The notes beneath the pieces are model-generated. The model was not told the origin of the DNA. It saw only the letters and a list, made by a program, of their open reading frames with translations, and did not search any database. From Spartinivicinus poritis (lineage in GTDB: Bacteria > Pseudomonadota > Gammaproteobacteria > Pseudomonadales > Zooshikellaceae): 64,000 nucleotides of DNA. Each line of letters begins with the position of its first letter. The stretch's first letter is position 1. Position numbers and translations under genes: made by a program. Where the stretch lies: assembly GCF_028858535.1 (NCBI RefSeq), contig NZ_JAPMOU010000024.1, forward strand, positions 36,788 to 100,787, given 5' to 3'. Of the stretch, positions 27,788 to 36,444 are shown piece after piece.

Positions 27788-28885
27788 ATGACTCACCAAT
27801 TATTTGAGCCGGCAGTATTAAAAAATAGCCAGCTAAAAAACCGGATAGTAATGGCGCCAATGACACGATGCCGTACTGATCAACCTGGTAACATACCTAA
27901 TTTATTAATGGCAGATTATTATGCCCAGAGGGCTTCTGCAGGGTTAATCATTACTGAAGCAACACAAATTTCAGATGATAGCCAAGGCTACTCCTTTACC
28001 CCAGGAGTATATACTTCAGAACAGATTCGCGGCTGGCAACAAGTGACTACTGCTGTTCATAATGCGGGAGGCGTGATTTTTAATCAGCTCTGGCATGTAG
28101 GAAGAGTGTCTCATCCTTATTTTCAAAAAGGGAGATTACCTATGGCTCCTTCTGCCATTAAACCCGTTGATACTCACGTTTGGATAGCGAAAGATGGACA
28201 AGCTGGCGAAATGGTGGAGTGTGTTAAGCCTAGAGGAATGAATGATAACGATATACAACAGGTGATTAATGATTTTGCAATAGCAGCAGAAAAAGCTGTT
28301 GAAGCAGGATTTGATGGAATAGAAATTCATGGTGGTAATGGCTACCTGATTGATCAGTTTTTACGAACGAACTCAAACCATCGTAGTGACAATTATGGCG
28401 GTAATAGGGAAAATCGACTGCGGTTTTTAATGGAGGTGGTGGATGCAGTGGCAGCTCGTATAGGGACTGAGCGCATAGGAGTACGTTTAGCGCCTTATGT
28501 TACTTTTAAAGATATGAATTGTCCTGATATTGTGCCAACCATATTACAGGGGGCCACTCAGTTAAATCAGTGTGGAATAGCTTATATTCATTTATCTGAA
28601 GCTGATTGGGATGATGCACCAGTCATTCCTACTGGCTTTAGAGAACAATTACGTGAGAGCTTTGATGGTACAATTATTGTTGCAGGACGCTATACACGAG
28701 AAAGTGCAGAACAAGTGCTTGATAAAGGTTATGCAGACTTAGTTGCATTTGGTCGGGATTTTATTGCTAACCCAGACTTGCCTTATAGATTAAAAAATAA
28801 ATTACCTCTGGCTGATTTTGATCAAGCGAGTTTGTTTGGTGGTGATCATAAAGGTTATTCTGATTATACTGTGTATCAAGCTTAA
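27788..28885 (+). CDS. nemA: Alkene reductase, old yellow enzyme family (NemA-like)
   Basis: FMN-dependent ene-reductase of 365 residues. Features: LKNRIVMAPMTRCRTD at the N-terminus, FNQLWHVGRVSHPY, the substrate-binding HGGNGYLIDQF (His and Asn three apart) and RSDNYGGNRENRLRF. NemA-type enzymes reduce activated C=C bonds, quinones, nitro-esters and N-ethylmaleimide with NADPH. The divergent LysR gene probably regulates it. It ends in a strong terminator. The exact substrate in this organism is unknown. Confidence 0.88.
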   Translation: MTHQLFEPAVLKNSQLKNRIVMAPMTRCRTDQPGNIPNLLMADYYAQRASAGLIITEATQISDDSQGYSFTPGVYTSEQIRGWQQVTTAVHNAGGVIFNQLWHVGRVSHPYFQKGRLPMAPSAIKPVDTHVWIAKDGQAGEMVECVKPRGMNDNDIQQVINDFAIAAEKAVEAGFDGIEIHGGNGYLIDQFLRTNSNHRSDNYGGNRENRLRFLMEVVDAVAARIGTERIGVRLAPYVTFKDMNCPDIVPTILQGATQLNQCGIAYIHLSEADWDDAPVIPTGFREQLRESFDGTIIVAGRYTRESAEQVLDKGYADLVAFGRDFIANPDLPYRLKNKLPLADFDQASLFGGDHKGYSDYTVYQA

Positions 28886-28895
28886 ATAAAAAAAC

Positions 28896-28931
28896 AGTCC
28901 AATAGGTCACAACATCTATTGGACTATTTTT
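28896..28931 (+). terminator. Intrinsic terminator after nemA
   Basis: Perfect 10-bp stem (AGTCCAATAG / CTATTGGACT) with a 10-nt loop, followed by ATTTTT and preceded by an A-run, so it may work in both directions. Confidence 0.85.
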
Positions 28932-28985
28932 AAATACTATCAAGCTCAGCTTTTAATGTATTAAAACAAATGAAAGCTTATCAAC

Positions 28986-30470
28986 TTACTCATCAGTCAA
29001 ATGAAAAGCAACTTCTTGCAAGCCTACCCGGTCTCCTCCAACTGGCTTTATATGTAGGTTATCTTGTATTTCCATACGGATGAAGTTGGCTTTGGTTTTT
29101 GTAAAGCTTAATGTGACTGGGCTTTCTAAGGGAGTCGCTTGGGTGAAGAAATATCTAGCTTGCCCTAGGCCTGATGAGTCACCTGTATATGAGAATGAAA
29201 GTCTAAAACTACGCACTGAGTTACCTTGGGCATATTTATTCTGCCACAAGCTAATGGCATTAATATCAGAAAGGCTTTTCAATTTAAAATCTATAATGAT
29301 GGGTTTAGGAGTAACTTGAAAATAGTTTCTCAAATAACCAACCGACTTAGTTGACCAGGATTGGCTGGATATGCGCCGATAGGGTGGAGCAGACTGAAAG
29401 CCTATTCCTGGTCCTTCAATTAAATTAGATAACACAGTGCCTAAGTTGGTATCTGTATTGTCATTATGCCCAGAAACATGAGTGATTTGGGCAAATTTAT
29501 TAGAGATAGTTTCTTGGGAAGATTCAAGAAGCTGGCCTTTAGCTTCATACATGCCGATAGAGTAAGTTTTTCCATAGCCATCTGCTACGGCTAGCCAGCG
29601 ATCTCCTGTCCACCAGGGGTCAAGATGATGCATCCCTTTTGCATTCCAGCCATAACCAGAGGGGAACAAGACAGGACTATCCTTAATTTCTCGCTCAGCA
29701 TAGGTTGTAGTTGTTAAGTCGTATACTTCAAATAGTCGTACAGCTTCACCATAAAATACATCATCTTTTTGAGCTATCCGAATTATCTTACCATCTTTAA
29801 TTGTAAAGCTGCGTCCACCTAGTCTAGCTGTGCTAGCGTCACCTGAAATAACAGGGCTTAATGGATGTTCTTGCCAACCATGGGTTAAGTTTTTTGATGA
29901 GTATAAGTACGTGACTGCATTTGAAGTATTAGTGACAAACATCCACCATCGGTTATTATGATAAAAAATTGAAGGATCAACAAAGTCTTTTCCGGTAGCA
30001 AGGGTGCTAATATGTTGCCAATTATAAGGAAAGTTAGTTGCTTTATATAGACGAATACTCTCTGCCTCAAAGGTTTCAGGAATCATGTAGTACTCGTTAT
30101 TGTGCTTGAAAACATAAGGATAAGATAGGTGAAAAGGCTCATCTAGAACTATTCGATCATATTTCCAATCTAGTCCATTAGTACTCTTAGCTAGGCCAAT
30201 TTCTCCCTGGCTGCTGTCATTACTCAGCACCTCAAAAAACATAAGCCAATTATTACTTCCTTCATCCTTAAAAAGAAATGGGTCAGCAACAAATGCAGCA
30301 TTAATGTCAGTGACATCGGATGCAGTTAAGACTGGATTTTTAACGCCTTCAGGTACACTAAAATATACTGGTATTTGATTGAGATGGCTCCAGCTGGGGT
30401 AAATTGTATCTGCTGATGTCGTTATTGAAAAAGCTAATGTTGAAATTAATAATGTTGTTATTTTTTTCAA
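28986..30470 (-). CDS. Secreted GH43-like beta-propeller protein with C-terminal discoidin-like domain
   Basis: Signal peptide (about 1-20) followed by a five-bladed propeller of the arabinanase/levansucrase superfamily. Repeated blade starts are seen as ADPFLFKDEGSNNWLMFFE, YPYVFKHNNEYYMIPET and VDPSIFYHNNRWWMFVTN. This series resembles the N-terminal propeller of glucosamine inositolphosphorylceramide transferase-type proteins more than true GH43 enzymes. Residues about 370-494 form a beta-rich domain like F5/8 type C (discoidin). Likely a secreted carbohydrate-binding or -active protein; catalytic residues are not certain. It lies downstream of the TRAP operon in the same direction and might be co-transcribed. 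Confidence 0.65.
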   Translation of the reverse strand: MKKITTLLISTLAFSITTSADTIYPSWSHLNQIPVYFSVPEGVKNPVLTASDVTDINAAFVADPFLFKDEGSNNWLMFFEVLSNDSSQGEIGLAKSTNGLDWKYDRIVLDEPFHLSYPYVFKHNNEYYMIPETFEAESIRLYKATNFPYNWQHISTLATGKDFVDPSIFYHNNRWWMFVTNTSNAVTYLYSSKNLTHGWQEHPLSPVISGDASTARLGGRSFTIKDGKIIRIAQKDDVFYGEAVRLFEVYDLTTTTYAEREIKDSPVLFPSGYGWNAKGMHHLDPWWTGDRWLAVADGYGKTYSIGMYEAKGQLLESSQETISNKFAQITHVSGHNDNTDTNLGTVLSNLIEGPGIGFQSAPPYRRISSQSWSTKSVGYLRNYFQVTPKPIIIDFKLKSLSDINAISLWQNKYAQGNSVRSFRLSFSYTGDSSGLGQARYFFTQATPLESPVTLSFTKTKANFIRMEIQDNLHIKPVGGDRVGLQEVAFHLTDE

Positions 30471-30507
30471 AATACTCTCCTTGTGTTTGCCTGAAATTTA
30501 ATAGTCG

Positions 30508-30523
30508 CTCGTGAAGAGTATAT
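30508..30523 (-). repeat. 16-bp motif copy 1 (after dctM stop)
   Basis: Minus strand reads ATATACTCTTCACGAG, starting 3 bp after the dctM stop codon. It is one of three near-identical copies around the TRAP genes. It is flanked by TCGCTC/GAGCGA (30505-30510, 30531-30536), a weak inverted repeat. Confidence 0.6.
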
Positions 30524-30526
30524 CAT

Positions 30527-31918
30527 TTAGGAGCGATAAACCAACGCTGGAAACCAGTTTACCAGTGCGGGGAATAATAAAATAATTAGCAAGCCCGTGA
30601 TCTGCAAAATAATGAATGGTATGACACCTCGGTAAATAGTAGTTAAATTAATATCAGGTGGGCATACACCTTTCAAATAAAATAATGCAAACCCTACGGG
30701 TGGTGTAAGAAAAGAGGTTTGTAAAGTAACAGCTACTAGCATGACAAACCAAATAATTTCAGGGTTATCTATAACGCCATAACCTGGTATATCTAAGTTA
30801 AGTGCTGAAATAACGGGGGTAACCAAAGGTAAAATGATAAGGGTAATTTCTATCCAGTCTAATACAAAGCCAAGTAAAAAAATAATGCCTAAGATAAACA
30901 AAATAATGCCATAGTCGCTAAAAGGTAAACCGGTTAAAAATGACTCAATTAGCTCATCTCCGCCTAGTTCTCTTAATACTAAAGCAAATAAAGATGCGCC
31001 GATAAAAATCATAAAAATGTAAGCAGTAACATTCATGGTTTTATGCAGGCACTCTTTGAATACCGTAAAGCTTAATTTATTGTGAATAAGGGCAAGTAAG
31101 GTTGCTCCAAGGGCTCCAATGCCTGATGCCTCAGTGGGAGTTGCCCAGCCAGCAAAGATAGAGCCTAAGACACCAATAATCAGTAAGAGAGTAGGCACGG
31201 TTGCTTTAAGTACATTGAACCATATATAAATTGTCACCCGTTCTACATTTTTGGGAGTGGGCAAATGCTCTGCGTGTAACAGACCATAAATGAATAGATA
31301 AATAATATAAAGCAGGCCTAGTATTAATCCAGGTATAACAGCCCCCATAAATAAATCACCAACAGCAACTCCAATCTGGTCAGCCATAATGACTAGCATG
31401 ATAGAGGGAGGAATCAATATACCAAGGGTGCCAGCAGAGGCAATGGTACCCAATGCAATGCTGTCTTTATACTGTTGATTGCGCATGGCAGGCAGTGAAA
31501 TCATGGCTAATAAGACCACTGATGCACCAATGATACCTGTAGATGCTGCTAGGATAATGCCTATGAGTGTAACAGTGATTGCAAGCCCACCCTTAACTTT
31601 ACCAAATAAAGCTTGGAGAGATTCCATTAAGGCTTCAGCAATGCCTGACTTATCCAGCATATGGCCCATAAAAACAAACATGGGTAAAGCGACCAAGATC
31701 CAGTTATCCATAATTTTATAAATTCGGTTAACTGCCAGGCCTAATGTCATGAAATTCAGGCCGGTGAATGCATCAAAATAACTATCTGCATAATAACCAA
31801 TAGCTGCAAATATTACTCCTATACCTGCTAAAACATAAGCGACAGGAAAGCCGGAAAACAACAAAATTATAAAACTGCAAAACATGGCGACTACTAAAAT
31901 CTCATTAACTTCCATCAA
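30527..31918 (-). CDS. dctM: TRAP transporter large permease, DctM type
   Basis: Large membrane subunit of a tripartite ATP-independent periplasmic transporter, 463 residues with about 12 hydrophobic segments. The glycine-rich blocks FSGFPVAYVLAGIGV, GIIGASVVLLAMISLPAM and GTLGILIPPSIMLVIM are typical. The start overlaps the small permease stop by 4 bp. With DctQ and the binding protein upstream it forms the usual P-Q-M operon, importing an organic acid by sodium symport. Confidence 0.92.
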   Translation of the reverse strand: MMEVNEILVVAMFCSFIILLFSGFPVAYVLAGIGVIFAAIGYYADSYFDAFTGLNFMTLGLAVNRIYKIMDNWILVALPMFVFMGHMLDKSGIAEALMESLQALFGKVKGGLAITVTLIGIILAASTGIIGASVVLLAMISLPAMRNQQYKDSIALGTIASAGTLGILIPPSIMLVIMADQIGVAVGDLFMGAVIPGLILGLLYIIYLFIYGLLHAEHLPTPKNVERVTIYIWFNVLKATVPTLLLIIGVLGSIFAGWATPTEASGIGALGATLLALIHNKLSFTVFKECLHKTMNVTAYIFMIFIGASLFALVLRELGGDELIESFLTGLPFSDYGIILFILGIIFLLGFVLDWIEITLIILPLVTPVISALNLDIPGYGVIDNPEIIWFVMLVAVTLQTSFLTPPVGFALFYLKGVCPPDINLTTIYRGVIPFIILQITGLLIILLFPALVNWFPALVYRS

Positions 31919-32445
31919 GATCTCCAGCAGGTAATGAGTAAGTATGTTTCGTGGTAAATACGGGTAACAACAGTTATTGCTAAAAGGCTAAATGCAATAG
32001 GGATAATAGATTTGATTACCCAACGAAAAGGTAATCCAGCAGGGGCAGCTGATCGCTCATTAATGCGCCAGGAGTCAGCTACAAAATCTAAGCTGTGTAT
32101 AAAAATAATGCTGATAAAAGGTAATACAAAGCATAATAACCCTATAATTTCTATAATGTGCTTAGTTTTATTTGAGAAGCGACTATAAAATAAATCTACC
32201 CTGATATGGCTATTCATTACCTGTGAATAAGCCATACCAAACATAAAACCAATGGCATATAAATGCCATTGTAGTTCTTCTAATATTATCAAACCACTGG
32301 AAAAACCTTTACGCAAGATGACCTGTAAGATAATAACGACCATCAATACTGCATAAGCCCAAGAAATGACTTCGCCTGTTTTCTTTACCCAGTAATAAAC
32401 TACATTGGCACCTGGTGGTGCCGGCAAACTTCCTTCTTGCCACAT
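31915..32445 (-). CDS. dctQ: TRAP transporter small permease, DctQ type
   Basis: Small TRAP membrane subunit, 176 residues with four helices. EELQWHLYAIGFMFGMAYSQ followed by HIRVDLFYSR is the family signature. The gene lies between dctP (42 bp) and dctM (4-bp overlap). A copy of a 16-bp repeated motif occupies the gap to dctP. Confidence 0.9.
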   Translation of the reverse strand: MWQEGSLPAPPGANVVYYWVKKTGEVISWAYAVLMVVIILQVILRKGFSSGLIILEELQWHLYAIGFMFGMAYSQVMNSHIRVDLFYSRFSNKTKHIIEIIGLLCFVLPFISIIFIHSLDFVADSWRINERSAAPAGLPFRWVIKSIIPIAFSLLAITVVTRIYHETYLLITCWRS

Positions 32446-32472
32446 AAAGCGCTACTCTATATATTAAGTCAA

Positions 32473-32488
32473 TTCGCGAAGAGTATAT
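32473..32488 (-). repeat. 16-bp motif copy 2 (between dctP and dctQ)
   Basis: Minus strand reads ATATACTCTTCGCGAA, beginning on the last base of the dctP stop codon. It contains the palindrome TTCGCGAA. It differs from the head of the long repeat at 57343 by only a few bases. Confidence 0.65.
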
Positions 32489-33555
32489 TAAAGACTTCTT
32501 GGTAAAAAGGCCCTACTAGCCCAATTAGCATATTTTTTTCTGAAGTTAGATAGATCTTGATAAACCTTGTTAAACATTGGATCTTTTTTGCTCTGCTCAG
32601 CTGCTACTTCTTGCCAGGCTTGTTTAAATGTAGCGAGCATTTTTTTGTCCCAATTATGCATTTTTACACCACGCTCGTTTTCATTTTTTATTATTGCATC
32701 AAACTGAATATATTCTGATTCGGCAATCGAATTAGTTACGGATGCCATACAAGTCGCTGATAACTGAGATTGTTGACTTTTACTCATAGCTTGCCATTGT
32801 TTTTTATTAACGAGTAACTCAAATATTGTGGACTGCTGATGCCAACCCGGGAAATAGTTATGTTTGGCAACTTTATAGATACCTAATTTTTCATCAATAG
32901 CAGGTTGGGAATATTCAGTTGCTTCTATAGCCCCTTTTTCCAGCGCACTGAAAATCTCCCCTCCTGGTAGCAATGAGGTGGATGCCCCTAATTTTTGTAA
33001 AACCTCACCACCTAAACCAAAAAATCGTATATTTAAACCTTTAAAGTCTTCTGGTGAGGTAATGGGTTTTTTAAACCAGCCTGATGTTTCTGGAGAAATA
33101 ATTGCACAAGGCAATACTTTAACTTTGTAGCCTGCATTGTCGTACATTTCCTGATATAGCTTCAGCCCGTTACCATAGTAAAGCCAAGCCATATACTCAG
33201 GGGCTTCAGGCCCAAATGGAATGGATGAAAATAAACTGGCCGCAGCCATTTTTCCTGCCCAATAGCCAGCGGTTGTATAGCCACTATTCACTTTACCTGT
33301 AGAAACTGCATCTAGAATTTCAAAAGGAGCGACCAGTTTATTTGGCTCGTAAAGCTTCATTTTGATAGAGCCTCCCGATATGAGAGGCAACTGTTGAGAA
33401 ACCCATTTAATAGGGGTACCTAATGCAGGTAAAGAAGAGCTAAAGGCAATGGGGGTTTTTAGTAAAACTTTTTTAGCCGCAAGTGTTTGTGTACTTACTA
33501 TAATGCTGGCAACTATAGTAGAAGAGATTATTAGTTTTTTAGAAAATTGTTTCAT
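32488..33555 (-). CDS. dctP: TRAP transporter solute-binding protein, DctP type
   Basis: DctP-family periplasmic receptor, 355 residues, with a signal peptide (about 1-27, ending TQTLAA). The region GLNIRFFGLGGEVLQKLGAS includes the conserved Arg that binds the ligand carboxylate. The FSSIPFGPEAPEYMAW segment resembles the TakP/mannitol-chloroaromatic subgroup of binders for 2-oxo acids and related monocarboxylates. It heads the dctPQM operon. A divergent acyl-CoA ligase suggests that the imported acid is activated to a CoA thioester. Confidence 0.88.
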   Translation of the reverse strand: MKQFSKKLIISSTIVASIIVSTQTLAAKKVLLKTPIAFSSSLPALGTPIKWVSQQLPLISGGSIKMKLYEPNKLVAPFEILDAVSTGKVNSGYTTAGYWAGKMAAASLFSSIPFGPEAPEYMAWLYYGNGLKLYQEMYDNAGYKVKVLPCAIISPETSGWFKKPITSPEDFKGLNIRFFGLGGEVLQKLGASTSLLPGGEIFSALEKGAIEATEYSQPAIDEKLGIYKVAKHNYFPGWHQQSTIFELLVNKKQWQAMSKSQQSQLSATCMASVTNSIAESEYIQFDAIIKNENERGVKMHNWDKKMLATFKQAWQEVAAEQSKKDPMFNKVYQDLSNFRKKYANWASRAFLPRSL

Positions 33556-33600
33556 TTAGTAATATCCTGTTACAAACTGGGTTGTCCATACTTACTTAAA

Positions 33601-33638
33601 ATCATTCGCCAAGAGTATATATAATCAAAACGAATGAT
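33601..33638. promoter_or_regulatory. Palindromic operator-like site with motif copy 3, between dctP and acyl-CoA ligase
   Basis: ATCATTCG (33601-33608) and CGAATGAT (33631-33638) form an 8-bp inverted repeat with a 22-bp centre that contains the third copy of the motif (33605-33620) and a perfect TATAAT at 33620-33625. TATAAT is well placed as the -10 of the acyl-CoA ligase gene, and the divergent dctP promoter must overlap. A regulator bound here could control both transcripts. Confidence 0.5.
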
Positions 33639-33665
33639 ATAACTATAAGAATTAAAGGAGAAACT

Positions 33666-35288
33666 ATGCAAGGGAATATAATGCAGTACCCGTTACTTAC
33701 CCACGATATCATTCGTAAGGCTGTAGAGCGGAGCCCTGACCAATTAATTGTATCGAGAATGCCTACTGGTGCTATTCATCAGTATACTTATGCTGATGCA
33801 TATCAGCGTATACAGCAGTTAGCAAATGGATTAATCGGTTTGGGAGTAACTTCTGGCCAGCGAATCGGTACCTTGGCTTGGAGCCATTACCAACATTTGG
33901 AATGTTATTATGCAATATCAGGTATTGGAGCTGTGGTGCATCCGATAAATGTCAGGCTGTTTCCTGAACAAATTAAATACATTATCAATCATGCTGAAGA
34001 CCAGTATTTGTTTATGGATCCTGAATTTATTCCGTTAGTAGAAAAGTTTTATCAAGAACTACCAAATATAAAAGGCTTTATCATAAATTGCACCCGAGCG
34101 CAGCTTCCACAAACCAGGCTATCCAATGTGATTGCTTATGAGCAACTTCTAAGTGACCAAAAACCATATTTTGACTGGCAGCGATTTGATAGTCGGAAGG
34201 CAGCGTCTCTTTGTTATACGTCAGGTACAACTGGGCACCCCAAAGGTGTATTAGCAGACCATTATGCTTGTGTCTTGCATGCAACCGTTACTGGCAGCTC
34301 ACAATTTTTAGATTTATCACCTTACACATCGGCACTACCGGCTGTGCCAATGTATCATGTGTGTGCTTGGGGATTACCATTTTCTGCTATTTTATACGGC
34401 TGTAAACTGGTGATGCCTGGTTCGCAGTTAGATGGTGCTTCTTTATATCAGTTAATTGAACAGCAACAGGTTGATAAAGCATTTGGAGTGCCTACCATTT
34501 GGCAAACGTTTTATCATTATTTACAGGAATCTGGTAATTATGTGCCCAGTTTGAAATTAATTGCCGTGGGTGGAGCCACATCACCATCGGCTTTAGTTGA
34601 AGCTTATGCAAACGAGTATGATGTTTATTGGATGGGACTCTGGGGCATGACGGAAACAGGTCCGCTTGCTACTACTGCAATCCCAACCCCCAGGGTAATG
34701 GACCTACCTTTAAAGGAGCGTATTGCTATCCAAAGCTCAGCAGGGCAACCTATCTTTGGAATAGAGATTGAAATATTTGATGATTATAACAGGCCCCTCC
34801 CGCATGATGGTGATACCTGTGGTCATTTAAAAGTGAAAGGCCCTTGGGTCATAGAACACTACTATAACAGTAATGTGAAAGTGTGTGATGATAATGGTTG
34901 GTTTGATACGGGCGATATAGCCACAATAGATGAAAGTGGTTATTTATGTATTATCGACAGAAGTAAAGACCTGGTTAAATCTGGTGGAGAATGGATTTCA
35001 TCTGCCATATTAGAAAATGCTGCCCTTCATTATCCTGCAATCCAGCAAGCCTGTGTTGTTGCTGCTAAGCATCCTAAATGGGGAGAGCGGCCGATTATGC
35101 TAATTGTGCTAAAACCTGACCAACAGTTTGATAAAAACCTGCTGAGAGCAGTGCTTGCAGAGCATGTAGCCTCTTGGTGGCTACCTGATGCTATTATTCA
35201 AGTGACTGAGTTGCCTTTGACAGGGACTGGAAAACTCAGAAAGGTTGAGCTGCGAAAACAGTATCAGAACTATTTATTAACTCAATAA
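33666..35288 (+). CDS. Fatty/carboxylic acid-CoA ligase (ANL superfamily)
   Basis: AMP-forming acyl-CoA synthetase of 540 residues. A3 motif CYTSGTTGHPKGVLADH near residue 180, MYHVCAWGLPF, GLWGMTETGPLA, GWFDTGDIATIDESGYLCIIDRSKD and the C-terminal Lys in TGTGKLRK are all present. It resembles AlkK-type medium-chain ligases. An ATG at 33666 and one at 33681 are both possible starts; GGAG at 33657-33660 favours 33666. It is divergent from a TRAP operon with a shared palindromic regulatory region, so the imported acid may be its substrate. Confidence 0.87.
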   Translation: MQGNIMQYPLLTHDIIRKAVERSPDQLIVSRMPTGAIHQYTYADAYQRIQQLANGLIGLGVTSGQRIGTLAWSHYQHLECYYAISGIGAVVHPINVRLFPEQIKYIINHAEDQYLFMDPEFIPLVEKFYQELPNIKGFIINCTRAQLPQTRLSNVIAYEQLLSDQKPYFDWQRFDSRKAASLCYTSGTTGHPKGVLADHYACVLHATVTGSSQFLDLSPYTSALPAVPMYHVCAWGLPFSAILYGCKLVMPGSQLDGASLYQLIEQQQVDKAFGVPTIWQTFYHYLQESGNYVPSLKLIAVGGATSPSALVEAYANEYDVYWMGLWGMTETGPLATTAIPTPRVMDLPLKERIAIQSSAGQPIFGIEIEIFDDYNRPLPHDGDTCGHLKVKGPWVIEHYYNSNVKVCDDNGWFDTGDIATIDESGYLCIIDRSKDLVKSGGEWISSAILENAALHYPAIQQACVVAAKHPKWGERPIMLIVLKPDQQFDKNLLRAVLAEHVASWWLPDAIIQVTELPLTGTGKLRKVELRKQYQNYLLTQ

Positions 35289-35314
35289 ATAAACAATTTA
35301 ATAATCAGATATTA

Positions 35315-35354
35315 GCCCGAATATTCTGAAAAATAGCTAGCAGAGTATCCGGGC
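35315..35354 (+). terminator. Stem-loop after acyl-CoA ligase gene
   Basis: 14-nt arms (35315-35328 and 35341-35354) pair with one mismatch and one wobble around a 12-nt loop. No clear T-run follows directly. Confidence 0.5.
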
Positions 35355-35487
35355 AAGCCATTACAAAAAACACTAATGTATCATTATTTGCATAAAATAC
35401 ATAAAAAGTTGCTACCAAAAATTAGTGCTGCTTAATAAAAGATAGTGGAAAATAAAAGCGATTAATTATATTAGAATGGGTAATGTT

Positions 35488-36249
35488 TTACTTTTCATAT
35501 TTATTGGCTAATAAGTCATCAAAGTAATACTGATCATACTTTCCAGCTTGTTTTAACTTTACTATTGCTTTGTCGAAAATTTCAATTATTTTTTTATTAT
35601 TGTTGTTTTTCTTAGACATTAACAAATAGGCTGGTTTTTTCTTAATTGGTAATGGGTGATTGGTAAATAACTTTTTAAGACTCTCAGGGAAATGCTTGTT
35701 TATTTCATAATAACCAACGGTTAAATCATGAGGTATGATATCAACTCTTTGTTTGTAAAGCATTTTTAATAGTTGTAGGTCTGATTTGACTCGATTAACA
35801 TTAATTAAATCTTCTTTCTCATAACGATTAAATTCATCGCTGTAATGGTAACCAATAGTAGCGGCTATTCTTTTTCCTCTTAAGTCTTCAAAACTACTCC
35901 ATGCGAAAGGATTATCTTTAAGATGAAAAAATACATAGCTTATATTGCCAATAGGCTCCTTGCTATAAAAAAAATCTTTTTCTCGTTCCGAGGTTTTTGA
36001 CCAAAGAAAAGTGCCATCTGCTTTGTCTTTTCTTACCATTTCTAGCGCTCTTGCCCAACTAGAAAACTTGTATCTGACAGTGATGTTTTCGGTAGCGAAA
36101 ACTTCTGTTATTATCCTTGGAGTAATACCAAGGTATTTTAAGGACTCAGAAACATAAGGGGGCCACTCTCCCCCAGCTAGAATAATGGTGCTATTAGCTT
36201 GAGTAAAGCTTGCATAGATTATGAGCACTAAACTAAGCAGCTTTTTCAT
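35488..36249 (-). CDS. Orphan periplasmic solute-binding protein (SBP_bac_3 type)
   Basis: Signal peptide MKKLLSLVLIIYASFTQA, then a family 3 binding domain beginning ILAGGEWPPYVSESLKYLG. The block FSSWARALEMVRKDKADG resembles the region in the gene at 10027-10830 that reads IPWKRGLKQLELGEG, so the two belong to one subgroup. The Lys/Asn-rich segment SKKNNNNKKIIEIF near the C-terminus is unusual. No transporter genes adjoin. Ligand unknown. Confidence 0.8.
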   Translation of the reverse strand: MKKLLSLVLIIYASFTQANSTIILAGGEWPPYVSESLKYLGITPRIITEVFATENITVRYKFSSWARALEMVRKDKADGTFLWSKTSEREKDFFYSKEPIGNISYVFFHLKDNPFAWSSFEDLRGKRIAATIGYHYSDEFNRYEKEDLINVNRVKSDLQLLKMLYKQRVDIIPHDLTVGYYEINKHFPESLKKLFTNHPLPIKKKPAYLLMSKKNNNNKKIIEIFDKAIVKLKQAGKYDQYYFDDLLANKYEK

Positions 36250-36277
36250 ATATTACCTGTAAGAATTTTAAAGCAAA

Positions 36278-36363
36278 AACTCACACCACTTTATTCAGAT
36301 TACTCTAACAGCTTAGTACAAACTCAACTAAGCTGATGGGGCTTTAGTGAACTAGTGTGAGTT
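36278..36363. repeat. Nested inverted repeat upstream of binding-protein gene
   Basis: An outer 9-bp pair (AACTCACAC 36278-36286, GTGTGAGTT 36355-36363) encloses an 8-bp hairpin (AGCTTAGT 36310-36317, ACTAAGCT 36327-36334, loop 9 nt). It lies between the stop of the lipin-domain gene (36445) and the start of the binding-protein gene (36249), both on the minus strand, and may be a terminator or leader structure. Confidence 0.5.
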
Positions 36364-36444
36364 ACTCATTAAAGTTCCCATAAATCATTAGAGTTAGATA
36401 AACTTGGTTTGTGAAGTATAATAAAGCGCTAGTGGTCCATGCGA

